This document shows positions 1-8,855 of a DNA stretch of 64,000 nt, one piece after another. The position numbers and the translations under genes were made by a program. The stretch covers positions 1-64,000 of the forward strand of contig JAEUUO010000011.1 in NCBI GenBank assembly GCA_016787575.1, given 5' to 3'. The notes under the pieces were generated by a model that saw nothing but the letters and a program-made list of their open reading frames with translations, was not told where the DNA came from and did not search any database. The stretch's first letter is position 1, and each line of letters begins with the position of its first letter. The DNA comes from Saprospiraceae bacterium. GTDB lineage: Bacteria > Bacteroidota > Bacteroidia > Chitinophagales > Saprospiraceae.

Positions 1-3000
1 CAGAATATGCCATTTACACTTTACGATTGGGATGTTTCACAAGTCACAGATGGAGCCTATGATTTGAGGATTGTATCCAATTGTTCTTTGGCAGAAAAAG
101 CGTCAGAGACGCATTCAGGAATTATTGATCGCATCAATCCACATGCTTTCGGTGCTCCTTCACCAGCAGATGGAATTTTATCACCCAACGATGAGATATC
201 AATAAAGTTTAATGAACCCATTGATTTGGGATCCATCAATCCTGCATTTAATTTTGATATCAGAGGAATTGTAAATGGAACAGATGTTGATCATGCGACT
301 TCATTGTTGTTTGATGGAATTGATGATTGTATGACTATCAATGGAGGCGTTCCATTAGACAATCGAGATTTTACGATTGAACTGTCAATCAAACGAGCTT
401 CTTTGGGACAACAAATTATATTATCTCAGGGAGTAGATGTCAATGAACGCATTTCGCTTTCATTTGATGCAAATAATAAATTGGTTTTCACCATTAACAA
501 TTCAACGGTAACGTCGACCACTGCGATCAATGATTTTAACTGGCATTACATTGCTTTAAGTTATAATTATAAAACGGAAACTGCTACGATGTACCTTGCT
601 GATGCTGCAACAACCGCTACAGTTATTAATACAGGAGCTACCAGCATTCTTGCCAAGTATATTGGATCTTCCAACATGATTATTGGAAAAAACAGTGTAG
701 CAACGCAACCAGTATATCCATTTAAAGGTAATATTCATGAATTGCGAATTTGGAGTAAAGCACGTTCATTGGCAGAGTTTTCACTTTATAAATCCAAGTT
801 ACTTGCAGGTACAGAAGCAGGATTGTTATTCAACTGGAGAATGGATGAAGCGAGTGGTAATCTATCAGTCGAACATTTAAAACGCAGAGATGCAATCATC
901 AATGGTCCAACATGGCAAATTTCACCCAATGGATTTGCTGCTGATTTTACTGCAGCAACTGCTTATGCAAAAGCAAGCACTGCCAATATTGCTATCACCG
1001 ATGAAATGGATTTTACATTGGAGTTTTGGTTTAAATCTAATCAAGCAGGAGTAGCTAGTTTGTTTTCAAATGGTACCGGAGACGGTTTGCAATCAGATTC
1101 ATTGGTGTCCTGGAATATTGAAAAAGATGCAGCTGGTATGATCCACATCAAACACAATAAAGTAGATTTTGTAGCTACCACAAAAAATTATTTTGATGGA
1201 AGCTGGCATCACATGGCATTGGTAATGAAACGGGAAGGCAATTTATCCGTTTACATGGATGGATTATTTGAGAGTTCGATGTTAGCTACTAATTTCAGGC
1301 AATTGAGTGGAGCATGCATGTATCTCGGTGCAAAAGGATATACCATTGCTCAAACTGAAACCGTCAATAATTATTTTAAAGGAGGCATGGACGAATTCCG
1401 CTTTTGGAATTTATCCAGAACCAGCGAACAAATTTTACGCGACAAACAAAACAGGATGATTGGCGATGAGCTTGGATTGGAAATGTATTTGCCGTTTGAA
1501 GCATATACAAAAGATCCAAGTGGCATTCACGTATTAAGTCAAACCTTTATTGATCAGGCTTTGGTCAAACATACAATAACTCCTAATGGAGCTACATTGG
1601 TCAATGTTACACCTACAATCAAAATTCAAAGACCGATTCGACGCATTGCATTTGATTATTCAGTAAACAACGATCAAATTATTTTAACGCCTACCACAGC
1701 ACCGGAATTGATTGAAAATGTTACACTAGATATTACAGTAGAGGGAATCAAAGATTTGCATGGCAATGTGATGGAATCACCTGTAACCTGGATTGCATAT
1801 ATAGATAAAAATCAAGTGGTTTGGCAAGATCAGTTGTTGGTTTATTCAATTACACGCGGAGATAATCTTGCATTTTCTTCAGCAATTTATAACCGGGGTG
1901 GACAGGCTAAAAAATTTGATATTGTTGATATCCCATCCTGGTTGACAGTCACTCCTACAACAGGTACGATTGCACCTAACAGTGTGATTCCTGTAAATTT
2001 TAAAGTTGATCCATTGATCAATTTGGGACAGTATAATGTCAATCTTGGTTTGTTGACAGATTTTAATTACAAAGAAAAATTGAGTCTGGATCTTAAAGTC
2101 AATGCAAAAGAACCAGATTGGACCATCGATCCATCAAAATTTGAAAACACGATGAGTATTATCGGACAAGTAAAAATCAATGGAGTCTGGTCTACCGATG
2201 TGAATGACAAATTAATGGTAATGGTTGGTCAGGAAATACGTGGTATTGCCAATGTGGAATACGTACCACAGATTGATAATTACAGGGTGTTTTTAAATAT
2301 TTACAGCAACCTTCTAACCGGAGAAGCATTGACCTTTAGGGTATGGGATGCAAGTGGTGGAAAAATTTACTCAGATGTTACTGTTGTCCCAGCCAATCTG
2401 ACCTTTGAAGCCAATTCAATTGTTGGAACATTGATCGATCCAAAAATATTTCAAACCAATGCCAATGTGTCTTATGAATTTCCAATCAAGAAAGGTTGGA
2501 ATTGGTTCAGTTTCTTTTTAACGACACCAAATCCATTGGATTTAGGAACCATTCTTGCATCCGTTGCAATTAATGGTGATCAGATTAAAAATCGGGATGC
2601 ATTTGCAAATTACAATGGAACCCTTTGGACAGGATCTTTGGTTTCAGGTGGCACGCCTTATGGCATTCGACCGGAATCCATGTACAAATTGTATAAATCT
2701 GTAAATGATACTTTGGTATTAAAAGGAACGGTAACCAATCCAACTTTAAAGCCAATTACACTTACAACTGGTTGGACCTGGTTAGGTTTTATATCCATCC
2801 GTCAACAATCTGTAGCACAAGCATTGGGAGGATTAAATCCAGCCATTGGAGATGTAATTAAAAGCAAAACTAATTTTGCTATGTATAATGGCGTATCCTT
2901 AGGTTGGGTTGGTAGTTTGAAAACATTGGTACCCGGAGAAGGATATATGTATAAATCCAATGCAACACCAAGTAAAACATTCTACTTTCCTATTGCCGGT

Positions 3001-3675
3001 ATGTTTGATAATTTGATTGATTTAACGGTACGGACCGGAGATGAAGATTATTGGGATGTGGATCACAGTGCTTATTTTTCCAATATGACCATTGTTTCGG
3101 AAGCAATGAATCCATGTACAGAAAAATTTAAGGCAGGGCAGTATGGCATTGGATTTAAAGATGCAAAAGGAGCATGGAGAGGGAAGGCACCATTCGAACA
3201 ATTGTACGATAAGGATTATGGATTTATTACCATTGCAGGTGATCAGGAAGAATCTCTGGATGCTTACCTGATTGACAAGAAAACAAATGTCAGTTATAAC
3301 TTAAATCATAAATTGATGTTTGGATCAAACGATGCATTGGGAAGTATAGATTTCCCATACCTCATTGAAATTCCTAAATCAATTTGCGAGAAATTATCTA
3401 CAGAAGAAAACAAAGAGCGATTCAGTGTATATCCACATATTTTTGAAGATCAGATACACATGGAGTACAATGCAATTCAAGCGGATCCAACAGCAATTAT
3501 TAAAATAAGTAACTTTCAGGGAAAGGTCTTATTTGTTAAGCAAATTGATTTGAATGAGGGATTCAATTTAAAGCACATCGATGTTTCTAAATTAGATTTA
3601 GTGCCATCCGGATATATCTTTGAATTAATTACGTCGGACAAACAAAAGTCCCAGACAATATTTAAAACGTATTAA
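1..3675 (+). CDS. Large secreted LamG-domain protein with T9SS sorting tail (5' end outside window)
   Basis: The frame is open from base 1, before the first ATG at 7, so the true N-terminus lies upstream. Counting from that ATG, two LamG/concanavalin A-like regions span about residues 92-285 and 307-490 (LLFDGIDDCMTINGG, DFTLEFWFKSN, SWHHMALVMKREG). A short Ig-like stretch follows at 638-715 (PSWLTVTPTTGTI), then a W-x-DP module at 715-800 and two tryptophan-rich repeats (GWNWFSFFL, GWTWLGFIS). The last 85 residues look like a T9SS type A sorting domain (FSVYPHIFEDQIHMEY, ending in TIFKTY). It is probably exported and attached to the cell surface, where it may bind glycans or act as an adhesin. 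The ligand is unknown. The next gene shares the W-x-DP module. Confidence 0.8.
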   Translation, partial: QNMPFTLYDWDVSQVTDGAYDLRIVSNCSLAEKASETHSGIIDRINPHAFGAPSPADGILSPNDEISIKFNEPIDLGSINPAFNFDIRGIVNGTDVDHATSLLFDGIDDCMTINGGVPLDNRDFTIELSIKRASLGQQIILSQGVDVNERISLSFDANNKLVFTINNSTVTSTTAINDFNWHYIALSYNYKTETATMYLADAATTATVINTGATSILAKYIGSSNMIIGKNSVATQPVYPFKGNIHELRIWSKARSLAEFSLYKSKLLAGTEAGLLFNWRMDEASGNLSVEHLKRRDAIINGPTWQISPNGFAADFTAATAYAKASTANIAITDEMDFTLEFWFKSNQAGVASLFSNGTGDGLQSDSLVSWNIEKDAAGMIHIKHNKVDFVATTKNYFDGSWHHMALVMKREGNLSVYMDGLFESSMLATNFRQLSGACMYLGAKGYTIAQTETVNNYFKGGMDEFRFWNLSRTSEQILRDKQNRMIGDELGLEMYLPFEAYTKDPSGIHVLSQTFIDQALVKHTITPNGATLVNVTPTIKIQRPIRRIAFDYSVNNDQIILTPTTAPELIENVTLDITVEGIKDLHGNVMESPVTWIAYIDKNQVVWQDQLLVYSITRGDNLAFSSAIYNRGGQAKKFDIVDIPSWLTVTPTTGTIAPNSVIPVNFKVDPLINLGQYNVNLGLLTDFNYKEKLSLDLKVNAKEPDWTIDPSKFENTMSIIGQVKINGVWSTDVNDKLMVMVGQEIRGIANVEYVPQIDNYRVFLNIYSNLLTGEALTFRVWDASGGKIYSDVTVVPANLTFEANSIVGTLIDPKIFQTNANVSYEFPIKKGWNWFSFFLTTPNPLDLGTILASVAINGDQIKNRDAFANYNGTLWTGSLVSGGTPYGIRPESMYKLYKSVNDTLVLKGTVTNPTLKPITLTTGWTWLGFISIRQQSVAQALGGLNPAIGDVIKSKTNFAMYNGVSLGWVGSLKTLVPGEGYMYKSNATPSKTFYFPIAGMFDNLIDLTVRTGDEDYWDVDHSAYFSNMTIVSEAMNPCTEKFKAGQYGIGFKDAKGAWRGKAPFEQLYDKDYGFITIAGDQEESLDAYLIDKKTNVSYNLNHKLMFGSNDALGSIDFPYLIEIPKSICEKLSTEENKERFSVYPHIFEDQIHMEYNAIQADPTAIIKISNFQGKVLFVKQIDLNEGFNLKHIDVSKLDLVPSGYIFELITSDKQKSQTIFKTY

Positions 3676-3683
3676 AAATTTGT

Positions 3684-4661
3684 ATGATTCATACAAAAAT
3701 TTGGACCAAACTGTTTATTGTGATTGCCGTAATGGCAATCACAATAAGCGTCCAATCTCAACCCAACTGGAGCTTCGATCCGGCCTTGTATGAATACACC
3801 ATGACTTTGACAGGTGTAGCTGTAATTCAGTGTAAAGAGTCTAAAGACGAACGCGACATGATTGGAGCATTTATTGGAGGTGAGTTGCGCGGTGTGCAAC
3901 GTTTTGATGGCGTCGTAAATGATCGCAATTATGCTTATATGGTTATTTACGACAGCATCATTAGTGGAAACCAAGTACACTTTAAATTGTATGATGCATC
4001 CGAGGATAAGATCATAGATCTGCCCCAGCATTTTATATTTACAGAGAATAGCAATATCGGCAACGATGCAAATCCCTTTGTCTTTGAGCCGGTTCCCGAT
4101 TCCTTGATAATTGAAATCAGCCAATTGAGTGTTTACAAATATTCAAAAGTGGGTGATACACTTTTACAATTTCGGACAAGCAATGTATTGAAGGACAGTT
4201 TGGAGTCAGAGTATCAGTTTGTCAATGATTCTTTGGGAGTAGATAATCATTATTTTAAAATTCATGGACAACAACTTGTATTGGATGAACCAATAGATCA
4301 AGTCAGTCAGACAAATTTAAAACTGCACATTGTATCAAAGACGAGTACTTCTTGTTCTAAAGATATAAATTTTGTTTTAAACATCAATGAAGCAGTTTCT
4401 ACTAAAGACTCCGATTCAAAATTGGCATTACATACTTTTGTGTATCCAAATCCGGCTTTTGATAATATCTATTTAAGTTCCTTATCAGATACCCGGAATG
4501 TGCAGTTATTTGATCCAATTAAGAATCGGTTTACAGCTGTCAGTATAGAATCTGGCAACCGAATTGCAATTAATCATTTGAAGAATCAGATTTATTACTT
4601 AGTGATGCATTCAGAATCTGGCTGCGAATGGATTCGTTTTGCAGTGGTGCGGACTGATTAA
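3684..4661 (+). CDS. Secreted protein with W-x-DP module and T9SS tail
   Basis: The protein has 325 aa. Residues 1-25 form a signal peptide (FIVIAVMAITISVQSQ). Residues 27-115 begin PNWSFDPALYEYTM and align by eye with residues 715-800 of the upstream gene (PDWTIDPSKFENTM, then VGQEIRGIA versus IGGELRGVQ, and FRVWDASGG versus FKLYDASED). The two neighbours therefore share a paralogous module. Residues 130-240 have no motif I recognise. The C-terminus (FVYPNPAFDNIYLSSL onward) is a T9SS type A sorting domain with the usual YPNP start. It lies 8 bp after the upstream stop, so it is probably co-transcribed. No enzymatic residues are evident, and a surface or structural role is inferred. Confidence 0.75.
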   Translation: MIHTKIWTKLFIVIAVMAITISVQSQPNWSFDPALYEYTMTLTGVAVIQCKESKDERDMIGAFIGGELRGVQRFDGVVNDRNYAYMVIYDSIISGNQVHFKLYDASEDKIIDLPQHFIFTENSNIGNDANPFVFEPVPDSLIIEISQLSVYKYSKVGDTLLQFRTSNVLKDSLESEYQFVNDSLGVDNHYFKIHGQQLVLDEPIDQVSQTNLKLHIVSKTSTSCSKDINFVLNINEAVSTKDSDSKLALHTFVYPNPAFDNIYLSSLSDTRNVQLFDPIKNRFTAVSIESGNRIAINHLKNQIYYLVMHSESGCEWIRFAVVRTD

Positions 4662-4714
4662 AAAAATCTTTATTGTTTAGTATTTATTTGATATTTTACA
4701 ATAAATTTCTAGTT

Positions 4715-5848
4715 ATGAAAGTAAAAAATCATACCGCTTTTGTGATTGCACTATTTATTGTAGGTTCATGTTTTAACTCTTTTGTTTATAGTCGCAGTTT
4801 GGAGAATTTTAAACCTTGTATTCAGCATACTGCTGACCTGATCTTGAATTGTCCTGCAAATCAATCTGAAGCTGCATGTCAGTCACAATCAACCATCAAT
4901 GCCAAATTTTCAAGCTGGTTAAGCACTGTTAGTTTTTCGGGAGGATGTAATGTGATGTTGTTTAATAACAATTCAGGGGCGCCATCGGCATGTGGTGGAG
5001 TAGCCGTCGTGACATTTACTGCCACCAGTACCTGTGATCCGACGGTGACCTGTTCGGCTGTTTTTAGTGTTACTGCAGCGCCTGCGGCGGTATTACTATG
5101 CCCGATGAATCAAATAGAAGCCGCCTGTCAGACACAGATAGAAATTGACACTGCGTTTGCTATTTGGTTGCGGACAGTTTCTTTTTCTGGTGCATGCAAT
5201 CCTTCATTGAACAATGACAACACCGGAGCGCCTTCATTTTGTGGTGGATTTAAAACCGTACAATTTACACTCAACAGCAGTTGCGAACCACCGAAGACAT
5301 GCAATGCAACATTTTCTGTAACAGATGCGCCTCCTGTAATTTTAAACTGTCCAATGGATCGGGAAGAAGCAGCAGGACAGACTCAGGCAGCTATTGATAC
5401 AAAATTTGCAGCTTGGTTGGCATCTGCTAGTTTTACAGGAGGATGTAATCCATTTTTTTCGAACAATAATAGTGGTGCACCACCTAGTACAGGAGGATCG
5501 ACTGATGTAACATTTGAAGTAAAAAGCAGTTGTGAATCAACTAAAACCTGTACGGCCAATTTTACTGTAAAATTTCCAAATAGCATAAACGATGCAACGA
5601 TGGTTCATTCAGTGCATATAATGCCAAATCCGGTATTTGATTTAGGGTATCTCTACATTGAAAACACACAAACAAAAAATGCTTACATCGAACTTTCAAA
5701 TGCGTCAGGTCAACTTATTTGGAAAGGTATCTATTCTAATCCAGTTGAAAAAATTCCATTAGATTTTAGAGCCTACGCTTCGGGTATTTATTATATGAAA
5801 ATTACAGTTGGAACTGCTATTAGCTATTTTAGGTGGATGCATTTGTAA
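4715..5848 (+). CDS. Secreted three-repeat protein with T9SS tail
   Basis: I chose the ATG at 4715 over one at 4673 because it gives a clean signal peptide (MKVKNHTAFVIALFIVGSC). The mature part has three tandem repeats of about 80 residues. Each starts with a cysteine and an acidic pair (LNCPANQSEAACQSQ, LCPMNQIEAACQTQI, LNCPMDREEAAGQTQ). Each continues with a W-L-x-x-x-S-F-x-G-x-CN segment and ends in a T-C-x-A-x-F-x-V strand. The third repeat has lost one cysteine pair (AACQ to AAGQ, and ACGG to STGG), so its disulfide pattern probably differs. The repeats resemble Ig/HYR-like domains, but I cannot name the family. A T9SS type A tail begins at IMPNPVFDLGYLYI. Confidence 0.7.
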   Translation: MKVKNHTAFVIALFIVGSCFNSFVYSRSLENFKPCIQHTADLILNCPANQSEAACQSQSTINAKFSSWLSTVSFSGGCNVMLFNNNSGAPSACGGVAVVTFTATSTCDPTVTCSAVFSVTAAPAAVLLCPMNQIEAACQTQIEIDTAFAIWLRTVSFSGACNPSLNNDNTGAPSFCGGFKTVQFTLNSSCEPPKTCNATFSVTDAPPVILNCPMDREEAAGQTQAAIDTKFAAWLASASFTGGCNPFFSNNNSGAPPSTGGSTDVTFEVKSSCESTKTCTANFTVKFPNSINDATMVHSVHIMPNPVFDLGYLYIENTQTKNAYIELSNASGQLIWKGIYSNPVEKIPLDFRAYASGIYYMKITVGTAISYFRWMHL

Positions 5849-5978
5849 TTTTCTGCCAGTAACCTGTGATATCTGTCCAATGCTGCAAATATTAGAATTT
5901 GAAATTGTAATAAAATTTTATGTAAAATTTCGGGTGATTTATTTAAATTTGAATATTAATCACTCTAAATATATCCGG

Positions 5979-6749
5979 ATGAAATCAATTTTAGTTTCGT
6001 TAGTAGCTTTTCTTATGATTGTCCAAATTTACGGACAAAGGCAGGACTTTCAATTGGAATTCAAATTGAGATTTGAAAACCAAAAAGTATATTGTGATGT
6101 GGTTCCAACAAAGGATTATTTAGTTTTAGGTATGCAATTTGGAATACACCACAATTCCGATTTTGTTATTTTTGATACAGCCTATTCCAATGTATTTGAA
6201 TTCACAAAGAAGATATTCAATGAGATTTGTCCTAAGAATGTAAGATTTGTATGGACAAATCCAAAGGCTCAAAATATACAATTGATTCAAAATGTTCCAT
6301 TTTTAACTTTGGAATATACAGAATTGATACCATCCAATCATTTTATTTGCATGATGCCTTCTTTGAGTCCAACTTGTACGACCATGATTCGAGAAGCCTT
6401 TTACGATTCAGGCAACGACTTAGTTTCCTATGGTATCCCTGATGTTTGTGTGGATTATAGAATCCAGGATGGAGCAATCATTTTAGCTAATATCAAACCC
6501 GATAAAAATAAGCATTTTCAAATAAACTATAATCCACTGGACAAAAGCATAGATATTGATCCGGAATTGGATAGCCGTGAATATCTATTACATATTTTGT
6601 CACCAAATGGAGCTTGTCTGTATCAATTTGAAAAATTGAATAAAAAGCAGCGATTGGCTTTAACAGATTTGTCGGCTGGATTGTATATTTATTCAATTCA
6701 TATTGGAAAAAACCAAATTCAGAGTGGCAAGTTTGTGGTGGTAGAGTAG
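5979..6749 (+). CDS. Secreted protein with T9SS tail
   Basis: The product has 256 aa starting at the ATG at 5979. An in-frame upstream ATG at 5808 lies inside the previous gene and gives no signal peptide, so it is rejected. The signal peptide is MKSILVSLVAFLMIVQIYGQ. Residues 20-150 form a beta-rich body with four cysteines and no catalytic motif I recognise (FEFTKKIFNEICPKNVRFVW). It resembles cohesin-like or structural modules found just before T9SS tails. The C-terminus (INYNPLDKSIDIDPEL ... LSAGLYIYSIHIGKNQI ... GKFVVVE) is a type A sorting domain. It is the last gene of the run of four surface proteins. Function is unknown. Confidence 0.65.
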   Translation: MKSILVSLVAFLMIVQIYGQRQDFQLEFKLRFENQKVYCDVVPTKDYLVLGMQFGIHHNSDFVIFDTAYSNVFEFTKKIFNEICPKNVRFVWTNPKAQNIQLIQNVPFLTLEYTELIPSNHFICMMPSLSPTCTTMIREAFYDSGNDLVSYGIPDVCVDYRIQDGAIILANIKPDKNKHFQINYNPLDKSIDIDPELDSREYLLHILSPNGACLYQFEKLNKKQRLALTDLSAGLYIYSIHIGKNQIQSGKFVVVE

Positions 6750-7533
6750 GGGTAGATTTAAGCAGAAAATAGAACAGAATTCGTTTCAGCAGCTTACTTT
6801 TTATTGAATAAACTAATATGTTTGTTTTTACGAATAGCGTAAAACTGAGTTAGTTCCTATAAACAACCATCAAACAAATAATAAGCTATACCCCTTCAAT
6901 TCCCCTCTTGTCCCCATACTGACCCGGGGTTGTTCCCATCAGGATGGATAAAACCCCTGTAAAAATACTTATGATAGGGGCATTATTTGCTATACCAGCT
7001 AGGTCAAGCTAAAGGGTAGCTTTCTTCATTTAAACTCCAACCATTCTTTATCTATTGAATATCCATTACGTATTTATGATCTTGACTAGTTCTTGTTCCG
7101 ATCGTTCATAGCTTAGAAGAACACTAGCAGGTTTAATAATAAAATTCCAATGCGGTGATTTTAAAAAGCATACTATGCCATTCAACAATTCAGCAAGGCA
7201 GCATTACAGGATTCTCCAGCAATTTTTCCTTTTTGGAACCTTAACAAAAAGCTAATGCTTCATTAAAAGTCTCCTTAAATAATCAAGGGAAATTAACTGC
7301 CATTTTTAATTATATTTATTTGTAATTGTATACTTTATACATATTATAAATATTTAATATTACTGAATTATGCAGAATATATTTACAAATACAGTAGCAG
7401 AAATTCCCTGAAATTGTATATTTGCAGTCCCTAAAAAAACAGTCGGCTTATTTAATGAAATAGCAAGGCCATCATCAAGTTTTGATTGTATTTCTTAGAT
7501 TTTTATAGAAATGCAATACGAAACGACACAAAT
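6750..7533. other. Non-coding stretch upstream of tRNA-Gly
   Basis: I see no credible gene in these 784 bases. A TATATTTG octamer at 7417-7424 fits the Bacteroidota -7 element TAnnTTTG and could drive the tRNA about 110 bases downstream, but no clear TTTG partner lies upstream. The part around 6890-7020 has C-rich and G-rich runs (cccctcttgtcccc, gatagggg) and a weak CCCCT/AGGGG pairing. Nothing further can be supported. Confidence 0.4.
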
Positions 7534-7606
<73 letters not shown>

Positions 7607-7616
7607 CAAAATCAAG

Positions 7617-7673
7617 AGTCAATAGTTATGAGTTAAAAGTCAATTAGGCTTTAATTTAAACTATTGGCTTTTG
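7617..7673 (+). terminator. Probable terminator after tRNA-Gly
   Basis: The 11-nt arms agtcaatagtt (7617-7627) and aactattggct (7659-7669) pair with one G-U wobble, and TTTT follows. The loop is long (31 nt), so this is a moderate candidate. Confidence 0.4.
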
Positions 7674-7686
7674 TAAATAACACCTA

Positions 7687-8037
7687 ATGTTTAATGATGA
7701 ACTCCGAACCAGGACTTTTAATCTGGCCATTCAAGTAATTCTTAATTTAAGAGAAATTCCTGATAATCAGGAAACTAAAATTCTTAAGTCTCAGTTGATA
7801 CGATGTGTTTCTTCTGTGGCTGCTAATTTTAGGGCAGCTTGTGTTAGCAGATCAAAACAAGAATGGTATTCAAAAATATGCATTGTGGTTGAGGAATCGG
7901 ATGAAGTGGTTTTTTGGCTAGATGTATTTGGAAGCTTGAATTTAAACAATGGTAACTCATTATCTGAATTGAAATCAGAGGCCCAAGAATTGGTCAAAAT
8001 ATTCTCAAAATCAAGAGGTAAACTAACAAACAAATAA
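7687..8037 (+). CDS. Four-helix bundle protein (23S rRNA intervening-sequence family)
   Basis: The protein has 116 aa, a usual length for this small family, which often sits near RNA genes and in Bacteroidota chromosomes. It contains family-typical stretches: ELRTRTFNLAIQVI at the start, LIRCVSSVAANFRAACVSRSKQEW in the middle, and an acidic ESDEVVFWLDVFGSLN helix. It is predicted to be all-alpha and cytoplasmic. Members are named after proteins encoded in intervening sequences of some 23S rRNA genes, and their biochemical role is unknown. Here it sits between two tRNA genes. Confidence 0.8.
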   Translation: MFNDELRTRTFNLAIQVILNLREIPDNQETKILKSQLIRCVSSVAANFRAACVSRSKQEWYSKICIVVEESDEVVFWLDVFGSLNLNNGNSLSELKSEAQELVKIFSKSRGKLTNK

Positions 8038-8045
8038 TATCTTTG
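8038..8045 (+). promoter_or_regulatory. -7 element upstream of tRNA-Leu
   Basis: TATCTTTG matches the Bacteroidota TAnnTTTG element and is followed by GCGTCCC. It overlaps the stop region of the upstream gene and lies 110 bp before tRNA-Leu. The -33 partner is not clear. Confidence 0.35.
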
Positions 8046-8154
8046 CGTCCCAAATTATTATTACATTGGTAATAATATCAGTTAATACTCATTAGTTACT
8101 TTTCAAATTTCTGTCTAAACTGACTACTAACTAATGACTCCTAACTATTGAACT

Positions 8155-8240
8155 GCCCAGGTGGTGGAATTGGTAGACACGCAGGACTTAAAATCCTGTG
8201 GCCAGTGATGGCCGTGCGGGTTCAAGTCCCGCCCCGGGTA
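8155..8240 (+). tRNA. tRNA-Leu (anticodon TAA), insertion target of two islands
   Basis: This is an 86-nt class II tRNA. The acceptor GCCCAGG pairs with CCCGGGT, with a G1-U72 pair as in other bacterial Leu tRNAs and one A-C mismatch. The anticodon arm is aggacTTAAAAtcct with anticodon TAA. The long variable arm is gtggccagtgatggccgt, and the T-arm is gcgggTTCAAGTcccgc. Discriminator A is at 8240, and CCA is not encoded. Its 3' half is duplicated at 13601-13658 and its last 14 bases at 49939-49952. The present 3' end was therefore supplied by an incoming element. Confidence 0.95.
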
Positions 8241-8242
8241 CA
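8185..8242 (+). repeat. attL of island 1 (58-bp direct repeat, copy 1)
   Basis: From gacttaaaatcc to cgggtaca, 58 bases are identical to 13601-13658. The bases on either side differ. The identity begins in the anticodon stem-loop and runs to the tRNA end, the classical footprint of a tyrosine recombinase that crosses over in a tRNA anticodon region and restores the gene. Confidence 0.9.
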
Positions 8243-8280
8243 GCTTTCAGAGAAATCGTAGTTCTCTAAAATATCATCAG

Positions 8281-8299
8281 GTAGAACATAGGTAGAGCA
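8281..8299 (+). repeat. Putative integrase arm-type sites, left end of island 1
   Basis: GTAGAACA (8281-8288) and GTAGAGCA (8292-8299) start exactly 11 bp apart, one helical turn, 39 bp inside attL. The same two octamers recur at 13479 and 13490 with the same spacing. Confidence 0.6.
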
Positions 8300-8346
8300 A
8301 ACTACCCTGATTTTTGCACCAAAGTAAGATTTTGTATTTTTGATTC

Positions 8347-8616
8347 ATGGAAGTCATTTGCCTGGAAGATGAAGCTTTTTATATGCTTGTTGAGAAAGTT
8401 GTGTCCCGTTTAAAAGAAAAGGCAGGAAAAAAGGAGGACAAATGGATCTCAGCTGAAGAGGCTATGACTAAGCTTAGGATTAAAATCAAAACAACCCTAC
8501 AAAAACTCCGTGAAGAAGGTGAAATCCGGTTTTCCCATCCAGAAAAGAGAATTATTCTGTATGATACTGATTCAATCAATGAGTATTTAAATAAACAATC
8601 AAGCGATAATATATGA
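8347..8616 (+). CDS. Helix-turn-helix (excisionase/MerR-like) protein
   Basis: The protein has 89 aa. An N-terminal helix (EDEAFYMLVEKVVSRLKEK) is followed by WISAEEAMTKLRIKIKTTLQKLREEG, a winged-helix HTH of the excisionase/MerR type. A wing follows (IRFSHPEKRIILYDTDSINEYL). Such proteins accompany integrases in Bacteroidota elements, where they may direct excision or control the element. A near-consensus promoter (TTTG at 8313, 18-bp spacer, TATTTTTG at 8335) ends only 5 bp before the ATG. The transcript would then be almost leaderless, or the octamer is fortuitous. The stop overlaps the start of the next, decayed gene. This is the only intact control gene in island 1. Confidence 0.7.
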   Translation: MEVICLEDEAFYMLVEKVVSRLKEKAGKKEDKWISAEEAMTKLRIKIKTTLQKLREEGEIRFSHPEKRIILYDTDSINEYLNKQSSDNI

Positions 8617-8851
8617 TGGAATTAAACGAAAGACAATTTATAAATCGCTTTAATAACGGAAATCTTTAGGCTCATTACGAACCCGAAATGCTTACCCATT
8701 TTTAACGCGGATAAGCCCGGTAAATTTATATATCTCCGGAATGACTTGTGGTAAAATGGAGTATGAACTTGAACGTCAAACAAATCAATTAGACGAATTG
8801 AGAAATATTAGAATTAAGGGAAAAGACAGTCGAGAAACCGGATTGGACTAG
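8613..8851 (+). pseudogene. Decayed small gene coupled to the HTH gene
   Basis: The ATG overlaps the HTH stop (ATGA). The frame reads MELNERQFINRFNNGNL, then stops. Continuing in shifted frames gives HYEPEMLTHF and then GMTCGKMEYELERQ ... GKDSRETGLD with a TAG at 8849. Together these segments form one small charged protein of about 78 residues, broken by at least two frameshifts. It resembles small hypothetical proteins found after HTH genes in Bacteroidota elements. Function is unknown. Confidence 0.6.
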
Positions 8852-8855
8852 TATT

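Noticed and set aside
3672..4124. A 150-aa minus-strand reading frame
   Set aside because: It is antisense to the start of a secreted protein with a good signal peptide and T9SS tail; it has no motif of its own.
8185..8242. A second tRNA-Leu gene at 13601-13658
   Set aside because: Only the 3' half is present there; the acceptor 5' strand and D-arm are missing, so it is an att remnant.
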